Origin: UBA7672 sp965229115
Lineage (GTDB): Bacteria; Pseudomonadota; Alphaproteobacteria; Caulobacterales; Hyphomonadaceae
Assembly: GCA_965229115.1 (NCBI GenBank)
Contig: CBDDIR010000003.1
Coordinates: 1,116,001 to 1,180,000 of the forward strand
DNA length: 64,000 nt
Direction of reading: 5' to 3'
Part shown: piece after piece, positions 8,140 through 16,765 of the stretch
Position numbering within the stretch: position 1 is the stretch's first letter
How the letters are laid out: the number at the start of each line of letters is the position of its first letter
Position numbers and translations under genes: made by a program
The notes under the pieces: generated by a model
What the model saw: the letters and a program-made list of their open reading frames with translations, nothing else
What the model was told of the DNA's origin: nothing
The model's database searches: none

Positions 8140-8794
8140 GCGTGCGGGGGCGGTCTCGCAGGTGGCTGCGAGGCAGTCGGCAATGGGCAATCGGCAGTAG
8201 AGCGCTGTGAGGTGGGCCGCGGGATGACGCGCCACCCCCTCCGTCTCGGCGCGAAGACGCGCCGATCCACCTCCCCCAGTGCTGTGCACTGATGGAGGCA
8301 ATCTGGACGTTGAACGCGCGCAGGCGGTTTGCCTCCACCAGTCGAAGACTGAGGGAGGTGGATTGCAGCGTAGCTGCAAGACGGAGGGGGAGGTTGTCGG
8401 GTTCACGACGCAGGCGTTCGGCGCGCAGACTCGCGTAGCGTTCGTAGTCGTCGAACTTGGCGACGAGGCGCTGGAAGGAGCGCCAGAGCTTGATGAGGTC
8501 CGCGCTGCTTTGAGTGTGGGAGAAATCGGGCGCGAAGCTGGTGATCTTTGCGCGCACGCCTGCGATCTCGCAGGCTCTCAGATAGATCAGCAGGTCCAGC
8601 TTTCTGTGCGCGTCGAAGAAGGCGGCGGCGAGTGTGCTCCGGTAGGCGGGATCATGCGTGATGTCGTCGAGGGCTAGGTCGTCGGCGAACATGGCGAGGC
8701 CGATGTCGATCACGTCGCGGAGGTTCACCTCCAGCGCCTGAACAGGGCGGAGGCGCCAGAGGATCGCGAGGATGATCTGCCAGAGCGCTTTCAT
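7781..8794 (-). CDS. Uncertain gene; only the first ~140 codons look protein-like
   Basis: The frame starts at ATG 8792-8794. The first ~140 residues look like a real helical protein (MKALWQIILAILWRL, then DVIDIGLAMFADDLALDD and LIKLWRSFQRLVAKFDD). After that the frame runs through the palindromic repeat at 8235-8390 and becomes antisense to the thioesterase gene, with Pro/Arg/Ser-rich junk sequence. Probably the native stop was lost when the repeat arrived, or the gene is decaying. It is preceded by a leader that has a second copy at 42645-42765. No family recognised. Confidence 0.35.
   Translation of the reverse strand: MKALWQIILAILWRLRPVQALEVNLRDVIDIGLAMFADDLALDDITHDPAYRSTLAAAFFDAHRKLDLLIYLRACEIAGVRAKITSFAPDFSHTQSSADLIKLWRSFQRLVAKFDDYERYASLRAERLRREPDNLPLRLAATLQSTSLSLRLVEANRLRAFNVQIASISAQHWGRWIGASSRRDGGGGASSRGPPHSALLPIAHCRLPRSHLRDRPRTPNPGTPQPARSSPATPRPGSTVSARDRNTRPHNADSEPRSRSSPAPPRAVPPPSRGSAWSSTRSTIPSPSASSTSPAAARDRPSPPASAHRPAGRACRGSTPANSPPGSDHDPDRAAPA
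8235..8390. repeat. Large palindromic repeat, family R1, copy 1
   Basis: Outer arms CCCCCTCCGTCT and AGACGGAGGGGG enclose nested stems. GATCCACCTCC pairs with a GGAGGTGGAT arm, GGAGGCAA pairs with TTGCCTCC, and a short variable hairpin sits at each shoulder (here CGGCGCG/CGCGCCG and TGCAG/CTGCA). The second copy is at 42158-42319. The structure is that of a non-autonomous REP- or MITE-like element. Confidence 0.85.
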
Positions 8795-8916
8795 GGGTGG
8801 GAGTATAACCCCGGCCCACGGGGGTGCGGGATTTGGGAGGTGCTATCCCCCAACCTGCGCGCGCAGGTGGTTGAAATCATGAGCGATGATTTTTGGCTGT
8901 CCTACAGTTCTGGATC
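8795..8916 (-). promoter_or_regulatory. Conserved leader, copy A
   Basis: About 120 bp upstream of the small gene starting at 8794. It is closely similar to 42645-42765 in front of an unrelated small ORF. Shared blocks, read on the minus strand: AACTGTAGGACAGCC, a palindrome AAATCAT-N5-ATGATTT, a GC-rich palindrome (ACCTGCGCGCGCAGGT here), TTGGGGGATAG, and GGGCCGGGGT followed by TATACT. TATACT ends 7 nt before the ATG, which would suit a leaderless transcript. No standard -35 is seen. Role unknown. Confidence 0.6.
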
Positions 8917-8935
8917 ACCTCCATCCTCCAGCTTT

Positions 8936-9032
8936 CGTCATTCCGGACGCGCGCGTAGCGCGTGAGCCGGAACCCAGTGGCGGCAACCACCATGCTCGCA
9001 GCCCCTGGGTTCCTGCTTTCGCAGGAATGACG
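8936..9032. repeat. Palindromic repeat, family R3, copy 1
   Basis: Ends CGTCATTCC and GGAATGACG, with inner arms GGAACCCAG and CTGGGTTCC plus a small CTTTCG hairpin. A full second copy is at 49433-49527 and a half copy at 42815-42847. Confidence 0.85.
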
Positions 9033-9052
9033 AGGAGAGGGCTGTGGGTGTC

Positions 9053-9105
9053 GCGCTCACCCTTCGACGGACGCGCAGCTTTGCTGCGCTGCTCAGGATG
9101 AGCGC
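9053..9105. repeat. Palindromic repeat, family R2, copy 1
   Basis: A GCGCTCAYCCTTCGACGGAC arm faces GCTCAGGATGAGCGC across a short GC stem. Other copies are at 26746-26797, 26818-26868 (inverted) and 42347-42400. It resembles the extragenic palindromes common in alphaproteobacteria. Confidence 0.85.
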
Positions 9106-9135
9106 TTTGGGGAGAGCGGTCATGGTTGGGAAGCT

Positions 9136-9263
9136 CTTCTCCCGCTTGCGGGGGAAGTGGATCGACGCGCAGCGGCGAGACGATGGGGGCGAGTTGCGAG
9201 GGCGGTGCGTGTGACTTGCCCCCATCCCGGCTTCGCCGTACTTCCCCCGTTTCACGGGGGAAG
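9136..9263. repeat. Nested palindromic element R4
   Basis: Two strong hairpins, each opening with CTTC and closing with GGGGGAAG (9136-9157 and 9241-9263), flank inner arms GATGGGGGC (9182-9190) and GCCCCCATC (9217-9226). Together with R3 and R2 it fills almost the whole 8795-9289 gap; no gene is supported there. Confidence 0.75.
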
Positions 9264-9289
9264 AAGGCAGTCACGGGGGTCGGTGGGGC

Positions 9290-10759
9290 TTACGCGTTCA
9301 ACCGTTTCACGAACCACTCCGTCAGATGGTTCCAGACCTGTTTGTCGGCTTCGTCTTCGACGCCGTGTTCGAGGTTGGGGTTGTCGTTGATTTCGATGAC
9401 GATGGGGCCTTCGGGGCCTGTCTTGATGTCGACGCCGTAGAAGCCGTCGCCGATGAGGTTGGCGGCGCGGACGCCGATGTCGACGACGTCTTGTGGGGCT
9501 TCGGCGACGGCGATGGTCTTGTGGCCGCCTTCGATAGAGCGGCCGTCAGGCATATGGTTCATGATCTGCCAGTGACCGCGGGCCATCTTGTACTGGCAGA
9601 CGAAGAGCGGGCGCTTGTCGAGTACGCCGATGCGCCAGTCGAAGTCGGTGGGCACGAATTTCTGGGCGATGCAGAGGTCGGACTCTTTCAGGAGTTCTTC
9701 GACGACGGCTTTCAGCTCGACCATGTCCTTGGCCTTCTTCACGCCGCGCGAGAAGGAGCCATCCGGGATCTTGAGCACAACCGGGAATTTCAGGCGGTCT
9801 GCGACTTCTTCCAGATTGGTCTTGTCCTGGATGATGATGGTTTCGGGGGCGGGGAGGCCCGCGCCAAGGAGCCGTTCCCAGAGATAGACCTTGTTCGTGC
9901 AGCGCATCATCGAGACGGGGTCGTCGATGACGGGCATGCCTTCGGCCACGGCGCGGCGGGCGAAGCGGTAGGTGTGGTTGGTGATCGAGGTCGTCTCGCG
10001 GATCATCAGCGCGTCAAATTCGGCGAGACGGTCGAGTTCCTTGCGCGAGATCGGCTCAATCTCGACGCCGTCCTTCTCCGCGATGCGGGCCCAGTGTTTC
10101 AGGCTCTCAATGTTGGAGGGGGCGAGTTTTTCGTTGGGGTCGTGCAGCACCGCGATCGACCATTTGGCGATGATGCGGGCTTTCGGGTTTTTCCAGACGC
10201 GGCCGGTATAGGTGGTGAGGCTTTCGACGAAGAATTTCAGCTCGTCATCCTCAAGGCGCGTGAAGGGCGCGAGCTTGATGCGCTTGACCTTGTAATGGCC
10301 CGGCTGGCCGTTCTCGCTGGTCGTGACGAAGAGGACGGGGGCGCGATACCAGTCGAAGAGCTGGCGGCCGAATTTGCGGAAGCGCTCGTCCTGGACTTCG
10401 CCGAAGCAGATGACGAGACGTTCCGGGACCGGGCCGTTCTCCGGGAATTTGTCGAGGTCCTTGTTGAGCAGTTCCTCGAGGACGGAGATCGAATCCTCGT
10501 GCAGGTCGCGGTCGGCCAGCTCCAGCATCGATTCCACGGTGGGGATGACGCGGTGGCCGCGGGCCTCGCCCAGCAGCGAGGCGTAATAGCCATCCGTCTG
10601 GTAGGCGTAATTGCGGGCGAGGTTGATGATCTTGGGGCGTGCGCCGGACAGAAGTTTCGGCTGCAGGACATAGTCGCGCGAGGTCATCATGCGGAACGGC
10701 GCGCCGAGGGCGGCAAGGTCCCGCAGGTCGTCGGCGATCAGGATCCAGTCGTTGTTCAC
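9290..10759 (-). CDS. RimK-type ATP-grasp amidoligase with RLAN-like N-terminal domain
   Basis: 489 aa. Residues 1 to ~200 form an N-terminal domain as in RimK-like ligases with an RLAN domain (VLQPKLLSGARPKIINLARNY style). The rest is ATP-grasp: FPVVLKIPDGSFSRGVKKAKD for nucleotide binding, and VIEINDNPNLEHG near 454-466 for Mg ligands. Such enzymes ligate amino acids to a peptide, protein tail or small molecule; the substrate here is unknown. The start is a GTG that overlaps the GNAT stop (GTGA), so the two are coupled. Confidence 0.88.
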   Translation of the reverse strand: MNNDWILIADDLRDLAALGAPFRMMTSRDYVLQPKLLSGARPKIINLARNYAYQTDGYYASLLGEARGHRVIPTVESMLELADRDLHEDSISVLEELLNKDLDKFPENGPVPERLVICFGEVQDERFRKFGRQLFDWYRAPVLFVTTSENGQPGHYKVKRIKLAPFTRLEDDELKFFVESLTTYTGRVWKNPKARIIAKWSIAVLHDPNEKLAPSNIESLKHWARIAEKDGVEIEPISRKELDRLAEFDALMIRETTSITNHTYRFARRAVAEGMPVIDDPVSMMRCTNKVYLWERLLGAGLPAPETIIIQDKTNLEEVADRLKFPVVLKIPDGSFSRGVKKAKDMVELKAVVEELLKESDLCIAQKFVPTDFDWRIGVLDKRPLFVCQYKMARGHWQIMNHMPDGRSIEGGHKTIAVAEAPQDVVDIGVRAANLIGDGFYGVDIKTGPEGPIVIEINDNPNLEHGVEDEADKQVWNHLTEWFVKRLNA

Positions 10760-11286
10760 TTGGTTGGCTTCTTGGTGAGCTTCTGGGGGGAGGTCAGCTG
10801 TTTTTCGAATCGCAAGGCGGAGGCGCCGTCCTGATAATAGTCTTCGTAGCGCCCGATGCGACGATAACCGAGGCTTTCGTAGAGCGCGATGGCGGGTGTG
10901 TTCTTTTCCCGCACTTCGAGGCGGAGGCGATCACAGCCGCGCTTCACCGCTGAGCGCTCGAGCGCGTCCATCAGGCGGCGGCCGACGCCCTTGCCACGGG
11001 CGAGGGGCAGGGTGGCGATGGAGTAGAGGCGGGCGAGGGTGGAGGTGGAGCGGTAGAGCAGGAGGGCGTAAGCGGCGGGTTCAGAACCCAGGGTTGCGAG
11101 CAGCACGTCTGCGGACCCGGAGCGCAGGTGGTGGGCCATGGCGCGGGGAGAGATGCGGTCCTGCGTGAAGCTGGTGGTTTCGATGGCCTGGAGGGTGGCG
11201 AGGTCGTCTGGCGCGGCGGCGCGGATGGCGACGCGCTCGGCCGGTTTGCCGGCGGCAGGGGCGCGGGATTTGGCCGGGGTGCTCAT
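10756..11286 (-). CDS. GNAT N-acetyltransferase paired with RimK ligase
   Basis: 176 aa. The acetyl-CoA loop is YSIATLPLARGKGVGRRLMD near 87-106, followed by the RimI-like NTPAIALYESLGYRRIGRYEDYYQDG. The N-terminus starts with a short Ala/Pro/Lys-rich stretch. It is upstream of and overlaps the ATP-grasp gene by 4 bp. Family knowledge: GNAT and RimK/RLAN genes recur together in many proteobacteria, in some cases with a C39-like peptidase, which is absent here. The acetyl acceptor is unknown. Confidence 0.88.
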   Translation of the reverse strand: MSTPAKSRAPAAGKPAERVAIRAAAPDDLATLQAIETTSFTQDRISPRAMAHHLRSGSADVLLATLGSEPAAYALLLYRSTSTLARLYSIATLPLARGKGVGRRLMDALERSAVKRGCDRLRLEVREKNTPAIALYESLGYRRIGRYEDYYQDGASALRFEKQLTSPQKLTKKPTK

Positions 11287-11471
11287 GCTTGGAACAGGCT
11301 GGCGAGGCGCACGGGATTGCCCATCAAAATTTCGCGGCGTAAGCGCCCACAGCTATCGCGAAGTCGCGGGATTAATACCAATCGTGTGAGTCTGTCGATA
11401 GAGTTGGGTCGCACGGATCTGGGGCCAGAGTGCGGCCCAGACCTGGGACAAGACTGCGGTAGGGAACGGGC

Positions 11472-11852
11472 ATGTCACGCGCGACTGTCATACGGATTGT
11501 GCTGGGCGTTATCTCGGGCGCGGGGATGGCGCTGGCGGCGCTGTTGCTGCTGGGCCCGGATGTGGGGCCGCCGCCGATGATCCCCTTCCAGGACAAGGTG
11601 TTTCATGTGCTGGCGTTTATGGCGCTGACGGGGCCGGCGGTGCTGGCCTTGCCGCGCTCGTACATGTGGTTCTGGCTGGCGCACATGGTGGCGCTGGGCG
11701 GCGGCATCGAGATCGCGCAGGCGATGGGGGATGAGGGGCGGACCGGATCGTGGGCGGATTTCTTCGCGGACTGCGTGGGGATCGGCGCGGGGGCAGTGAT
11801 CGGGCTGTGGATTCGCGCGCGGCTTGGGAGCTGGCTTGTAACGGAGCGGTGA
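11472..11852 (+). CDS. VanZ-like small membrane protein
   Basis: 126 aa with about four hydrophobic segments. QDKVFHVLAFMALTG, GGGIEIAQAM, and GSWADFFADCVGIGAGAVIG reproduce the DK-H / E-Q / D-N-G spacing of the VanZ-like family. Members are integral membrane proteins of mostly unknown role. The gap 11287-11471 before it holds no evident gene. Confidence 0.75.
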   Translation: MSRATVIRIVLGVISGAGMALAALLLLGPDVGPPPMIPFQDKVFHVLAFMALTGPAVLALPRSYMWFWLAHMVALGGGIEIAQAMGDEGRTGSWADFFADCVGIGAGAVIGLWIRARLGSWLVTER

Positions 11853-11906
11853 AACCCGGCCGGGGTTGATGCGTATCTGGAATGGGTCGAGTTCGGAGGT
11901 CAGGCG

Positions 11907-12161
11907 ATGAGCCGGAACAACCAGATCGATCTTGTGCATCCCAAATCAGTTGAGCTGGCGCAGGTGCGCGAGCAGGTGGGGATACTGGCCGAGCAGGTTG
12001 GGCGGCTGATCGATGTGATCGCTTGCCAGGATGCGCGCGGGGAGCCGACCGGGCTTGCGGAAGAGAAGCTGGAAGTGCTGGAGACGCTGATGTGGAAGTT
12101 GCATCAGCGGCAGACGCGGCTGAAGGCAGTCGCGCCGGTGGACAGACGGAAGCTGAACTAA
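11907..12161 (+). CDS. Small hypothetical protein, helical
   Basis: 84 aa, hydrophilic and largely helical (heptad-like VREQVGILAEQVGRLIDVI near 20-38, then EEKLEVLETLMWKLHQRQTRL). GGAGGT lies about 12 bp upstream of the ATG. No family recognised. It abuts the hemB 3' end tail to tail. Confidence 0.6.
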   Translation: MSRNNQIDLVHPKSVELAQVREQVGILAEQVGRLIDVIACQDARGEPTGLAEEKLEVLETLMWKLHQRQTRLKAVAPVDRRKLN

Positions 12162-12162
12162 G

Positions 12163-13170
<1,008 letters not shown>

Positions 13171-13245
13171 AGGATGTTCCTTCTGCCCCGCTAGGTAGCG
13201 GGTGAAGGGCGGAATGTCATCTGGGCGGGTCGTCGCGAACCGGCG

Positions 13246-14148
13246 CTAATGCGGGGTTTTTCCGCCGGGAGCGGTGGCGATGGCCTTGTGGACTTGCGCC
13301 AGCTTGTCCGGGTTGCGGGTGATGTAGATGGCGGTGATGAGGCCGTCTTCGATGGCGAGGGCGGTGGTCTGCAGCGCGGCGTCGCGCTCCAGGCTGATGT
13401 AGCCGGGGAGGCCGTCGATCCAGGCCCATTTGAGCAGGACGGGCGGGTGGGTGGTGAGCTTCTTGTGGAGGCCTTTGAACAGGCGGACGAGATGGTCGAT
13501 GCCGACGATGGCGTTGACCCAGGCGTTTGATTTGCCGCCGCCATCGGCGCGGAGGACGACGCCTTCGGCCAGCATGGCGCGGAGGGCGGCCACGTCGCCG
13601 CTGTTGGAGGCTTCGTAGAAGGCGCGGGCAATGCGGTCACCCTCGGCGCGTTCGACGGGGAAGCGGGGGCGGGCGTCCTGAACGTGCTTGCGGGCGCGGA
13701 CGGCGAGCTGGCGGATGGCAGGAGCGTCTCGGTCCAGTGTGGTGGCGACTTCGTCCATCGCCACGCCGAAGACGTCGTGCAGCAGGAAGGCGGCGCGTTC
13801 GAGTGGGGAGAGGCGTTCAAGTGCCATCATCAGGGTGAGGCTGAGTTCGTCGGCGGGGATGGCTTCTTCGGTTTCTTCCACGATGGGCTCCGGGAGCCAG
13901 CTGCCGAAATAGGATTCGCGGCGGGCGCGGGCTGATTTCATGTTGTCGAGGCAGAGGCGGGTGATGGTGCGGGTGAGAAAGGCGGAGGGCTCGCGCACCT
14001 CCGCCAGATCAACACGCCGCCATTTGATCCAGGCGTCCTGAACGATGTCTTCCGCTTCGGCCATGGAGCCGAGCATGCGGTAGGCGATCCGCAGCAGGCG
14101 GCTGCGGTTTTCCTCGAAGATCATTGTGGCTGCGTCTGGCTGGGTCAT
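13246..14148 (-). CDS. ECF41-type sigma factor with SnoaL-like C-terminal domain
   Basis: 300 aa. Sigma region 2 (LLRIAYRMLGSMAEAEDIVQDAW) and region 4 (LSPLERAAFLLHDVFGVAMDEVA) are followed by a SnoaL-like domain. The three ECF41 landmarks are present: WLPEP at 84-88, DGGGK at 202-206 and NPDKL at 279-283. In ECF41 factors the C-terminal domain replaces an anti-sigma factor and modulates activity. It is the last gene of a run SDR-GST-sigma, and the SDR promoter matches the ECF41 pattern. Confidence 0.93.
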   Translation of the reverse strand: MTQPDAATMIFEENRSRLLRIAYRMLGSMAEAEDIVQDAWIKWRRVDLAEVREPSAFLTRTITRLCLDNMKSARARRESYFGSWLPEPIVEETEEAIPADELSLTLMMALERLSPLERAAFLLHDVFGVAMDEVATTLDRDAPAIRQLAVRARKHVQDARPRFPVERAEGDRIARAFYEASNSGDVAALRAMLAEGVVLRADGGGKSNAWVNAIVGIDHLVRLFKGLHKKLTTHPPVLLKWAWIDGLPGYISLERDAALQTTALAIEDGLITAIYITRNPDKLAQVHKAIATAPGGKTPH

Positions 14149-14153
14149 GAGGT

Positions 14154-14738
14154 TCAGGCCAGACCTTCGTGCTGCATCGCGAGCTGGACTGACTTGCGGG
14201 CTTTCATCCTGTCACGAAGCGCGGGCAAAGGCTCGGGAATTGTAACGGCGAACCGGTCGGCCCAGAGCAGCATGACGAAGAGGTAGCAATCGGCCACGCT
14301 CATCCGTGGGCCGAAGAGGTAGTCTGCCTTCATCTGGTCTGCGAGCAGCTGGAACAGGTTGGTAATCGTGGCGCTTGCCTTGGCTTTGTCGGCGTCGCTG
14401 CCGGCGTGCCACATAGGCTTGAAGCTGCGGTGGATCTCGGTGGAGATGTAGGCGAGGGCTTCGAGGATGCGGGTGCGGCCGAGGGGGCCGTCTGCGCCAA
14501 GCTGCGGGTATTGGCCCGCGATCCAGTCGAGCACGGCGATGTTCTCAGTGAGGATCGTGCCGTCGTCGAGGACGAGAGCGGGGACGTAGCCCTTCGGCGT
14601 GATGGCGAGGAAGTTGGCGCCGGTTTCGGTCTTGCGGGTGCGGATGTCGACGCGTTCGCGTTCGAAGTCGACACCGGCTTCGTGCAGCGCGATGTGGTCG
14701 GCGAGGCTGCAGGCGCCGGGAAGGTAATAGAGCTTCAT
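14154..14738 (-). CDS. Glutathione S-transferase
   Basis: 194 aa. The thioredoxin-like N-terminus MKLYYLPGACSLADHIALHEAG carries the beta-class Cys/Ser region (GACS at 8-11). GYVPALVLDDGTILTENIAVLDWI at about 70-93 holds the cis-Pro and the glutathione-binding ENIA. The helical C-terminal domain has MSVADCYLFVMLLW. It detoxifies electrophiles or reduces peroxides. It lies between the SDR and the ECF41 sigma gene with short gaps, so it is probably part of the sigma regulon. Confidence 0.92.
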   Translation of the reverse strand: MKLYYLPGACSLADHIALHEAGVDFERERVDIRTRKTETGANFLAITPKGYVPALVLDDGTILTENIAVLDWIAGQYPQLGADGPLGRTRILEALAYISTEIHRSFKPMWHAGSDADKAKASATITNLFQLLADQMKADYLFGPRMSVADCYLFVMLLWADRFAVTIPEPLPALRDRMKARKSVQLAMQHEGLA

Positions 14739-14761
14739 TGTGGTTTTTCCTGATGGCTGGT

Positions 14762-15514
14762 TCAGGCGGCGGCGCGCTGGCTGATCCAGTCGGCGAAGCT
14801 GTGCGTGAAGATGCGGGCGTCGCTGGCGGGGACGAGGGATTGGTCGTTCAGTTTCGCGCCGAAGTAGAGCGCGGTGGGATCGGCGACGACTTCGCGGGGA
14901 TCGTTGATGGCCTTGAGGTAGCGGCTCATGAGATCGCTGAGCGGCACGCGTTCGGGGCCGGCGATCTCGATCGTTGCGTTGAGCGGCTGGCCGAGCGTGA
15001 TGTCGGTCATGGCGTCGGCGACGTCATCCGAGGTGATGGGCTGGATGGCGGCGTGGGAGAGGCGGATGGTGTTTCCGACCGCTGCGCCTTGCGCGATGCC
15101 GCCGAGGAATTCGAAGAACTGGGTCGAGTGGACGATGGTGTAGGGAATGGGCGAGGCCTTGATGAGACGTTCCTGTGCGAGCTTGCCGCGGAAATAGTCG
15201 CTGGCTTGCAGGCGATCTGTGCCGACGACTGACAGTGCGATGTGGTGGCTGACGCCGGCTGCGGCTTCGGCGGCGAGGAGATTGCGGCCGGCGGTTTCGA
15301 AGAACTCCAGCACAGCCTTGTCTTCGAAGGAGGGCGAGTTGGCGACGTCGACCACGACGCTGGCGCCTGTGAGGGCTTCGGCGAGGCCTTCGCCTGTGAT
15401 CGTGTTGACGCCGGAGTTGGGAGAGGCGGCGAGAACGTCATGGCCCTTGGCGCGCAGGCGGGTGACGAGCTTGGAGCCGATGAGGCCGGTGCCGCCGATA
15501 ACGACGATTTTCAT
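14762..15514 (-). CDS. NmrA-like SDR oxidoreductase/epimerase, ECF41 partner
   Basis: 250 aa. The N-terminal Rossmann motif GGTGLIG is at 7-13. Later blocks are HHIALSVVGTDRL and PYTIVHSTQFFEFL, as in atypical extended SDRs that bind NAD(P). ECF41 sigma genes are characteristically linked to a carboxymuconolactone decarboxylase, oxidoreductase or epimerase (COE) gene; this is that partner. The promoter element at 15554-15580 lies 40 bp upstream. Substrate unknown. Confidence 0.87.
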   Translation of the reverse strand: MKIVVIGGTGLIGSKLVTRLRAKGHDVLAASPNSGVNTITGEGLAEALTGASVVVDVANSPSFEDKAVLEFFETAGRNLLAAEAAAGVSHHIALSVVGTDRLQASDYFRGKLAQERLIKASPIPYTIVHSTQFFEFLGGIAQGAAVGNTIRLSHAAIQPITSDDVADAMTDITLGQPLNATIEIAGPERVPLSDLMSRYLKAINDPREVVADPTALYFGAKLNDQSLVPASDARIFTHSFADWISQRAAA

Positions 15515-15553
15515 GAGGTGTCCCTTGAGCTGAAGCGAGACGTTCAGCTCAGG

Positions 15554-15580
15554 GACGAGGTAGCCCTCATGATTGTGACG
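15554..15580 (-). promoter_or_regulatory. Predicted ECF41-dependent promoter
   Basis: On the minus strand CGTCACA (15580-15574) is followed after exactly 16 bp by CGTC (15557-15554). The published ECF41 consensus, as I recall it, is TGTCACA-N16-CGTC, so one base differs. It precedes the SDR start by 40 bp and should drive SDR-GST-sigma. Confidence 0.7.
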
Positions 15581-15597
15581 TGGCTGGCGGAATTAGT

Positions 15598-16671
15598 TCA
15601 GTAGAGGCCGGTGAACGGGCCGAGTTTGCAGGAATAGCCTTCGGGTGGGGTGGTGAGTTTGAAGCTCTTTGGATCGGAGCCTTTGGGGTGCGAGGCCATG
15701 GTCTTCAGCGCCCAGAGGTTGAACGCCTGGGTGTTCACTTGCGGCCACATGTGGCCGTGGGTGGCGGTGCAGGCGACATGGACGACGTTGGGCAGGCTGG
15801 AGAAGTAGTTGGAGCCGGCCTGCGTGGTGGGGCGGTAGTCGGAGCAGAGGCCGAGGGGCGGGCCGCAATCCCACAGGTCCTTCTCGCCGCCCCAGACGGT
15901 GATGACGACGAGCGGGCTAAGCGTTGTGGGTAGCGGATAGGGGCCGATGCGGCCCTGATGGATCTTGGTCGGGTTGGCGATGACGGCCTGGCGGGCGTCG
16001 TTGAAGGAGAGCGGCGAGCCGTCGTCCTTCGTGACGTACCATTCGCCGGAGATCGGCATGCCGCCGGACCAGAAGGCGGAGTTGAAGGTGAGGGCGCGGT
16101 TGGTGACGGTGCCCCCCGCCGAGATGCCGCCGATGAAGAGGCGGCGCTGGTCGAGCGGGAATTTCGTGCCGACGCAGCGGACCATGGCTTCGAAGAAGCG
16201 GCTGTCGGGGCCGGCGTCGTTCTTCCATTTCTCGCCTTCGGCATTCGCGGCGCGGCCATCGTTCCATGGCTTCCAGTTCCAGCCATTGGAGCCGACGCCG
16301 TCGCATTCCTTGAAGCCGGTATCCGGGTTCTGTTCGGCGCACTGGCGCACGGGGCCGATCACCATGAAGCCCTGATCCGCCATCAGCGCGTTGGCGCCGG
16401 AGCGCGGCACGTTGAGGTTGGCGTTGGTGGATTCCACCGTGCCGGTGAGTGGCACCCAGACGGGGGCAGGGCCGGTTGTGCCCTTGGGCGGCACAACGAC
16501 GAAGGCGCGCATCATGCCTTCGTGCGGGAAGTTGGTGTTGAGGCCAGCCTTTACCTCGAAGCCATCGGGACAAGACCACGCTTCGGCGGTGGTCTGTTCG
16601 GGTGTTGCGCAGGCGGCGAGCGCGAGCGCTGCGAGCGCTATCGCCGGGCGCAGCGGCTTGAGGGTGAGCAT
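15598..16671 (-). CDS. Secreted alpha/beta-hydrolase lipoprotein
   Basis: About 357 aa from the ATG at 16671; a longer frame to 16734 lacks a good signal peptide. A lipoprotein signal ends in LALAACATP, with Cys as lipidation site. The nucleophile elbow is GGISAGGTV, followed by VITVWGGEKDLWDCG and a late HGHMWPQVN that could supply the catalytic His. This matches polyhydroxybutyrate-depolymerase/esterase-type hydrolases. Multiple Cys suggest disulfides. Substrate unknown. Confidence 0.75.
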   Translation of the reverse strand: MLTLKPLRPAIALAALALAACATPEQTTAEAWSCPDGFEVKAGLNTNFPHEGMMRAFVVVPPKGTTGPAPVWVPLTGTVESTNANLNVPRSGANALMADQGFMVIGPVRQCAEQNPDTGFKECDGVGSNGWNWKPWNDGRAANAEGEKWKNDAGPDSRFFEAMVRCVGTKFPLDQRRLFIGGISAGGTVTNRALTFNSAFWSGGMPISGEWYVTKDDGSPLSFNDARQAVIANPTKIHQGRIGPYPLPTTLSPLVVITVWGGEKDLWDCGPPLGLCSDYRPTTQAGSNYFSSLPNVVHVACTATHGHMWPQVNTQAFNLWALKTMASHPKGSDPKSFKLTTPPEGYSCKLGPFTGLY

Positions 16672-16678
16672 GTGGCGT

Positions 16679-16745
16679 CCTCCGGATTTTCGCCGGAGGC
16701 TAGCGGGTTGGCGGTGGAAGGAAAGAAGGTGCATCGAGATGCACC
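16679..16745 (-). terminator. Two hairpins between GNAT and esterase genes
   Basis: Read on the minus strand after the GNAT stop: a perfect hairpin GGTGCATC-GA-GATGCACC (16745-16728) followed by TTCTTTCC, then a second, CCTCCGG/CCGGAGG (16699-16679). The first looks like a factor-independent terminator. Confidence 0.5.
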
Positions 16746-16765
16746 CTACGGCAGCGCGGACTTAT

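Noticed and set aside
8235..8390. R1 repeat as CRISPR or insertion sequence
   Set aside because: No regular repeat-spacer array and no transposase or terminal target duplication; it is a single palindromic unit.
9326..10834. 502-aa plus-strand frame
   Set aside because: Exact antisense of the RimK-type gene; composition is Asp/Val/Phe-rich and no family is recognisable.
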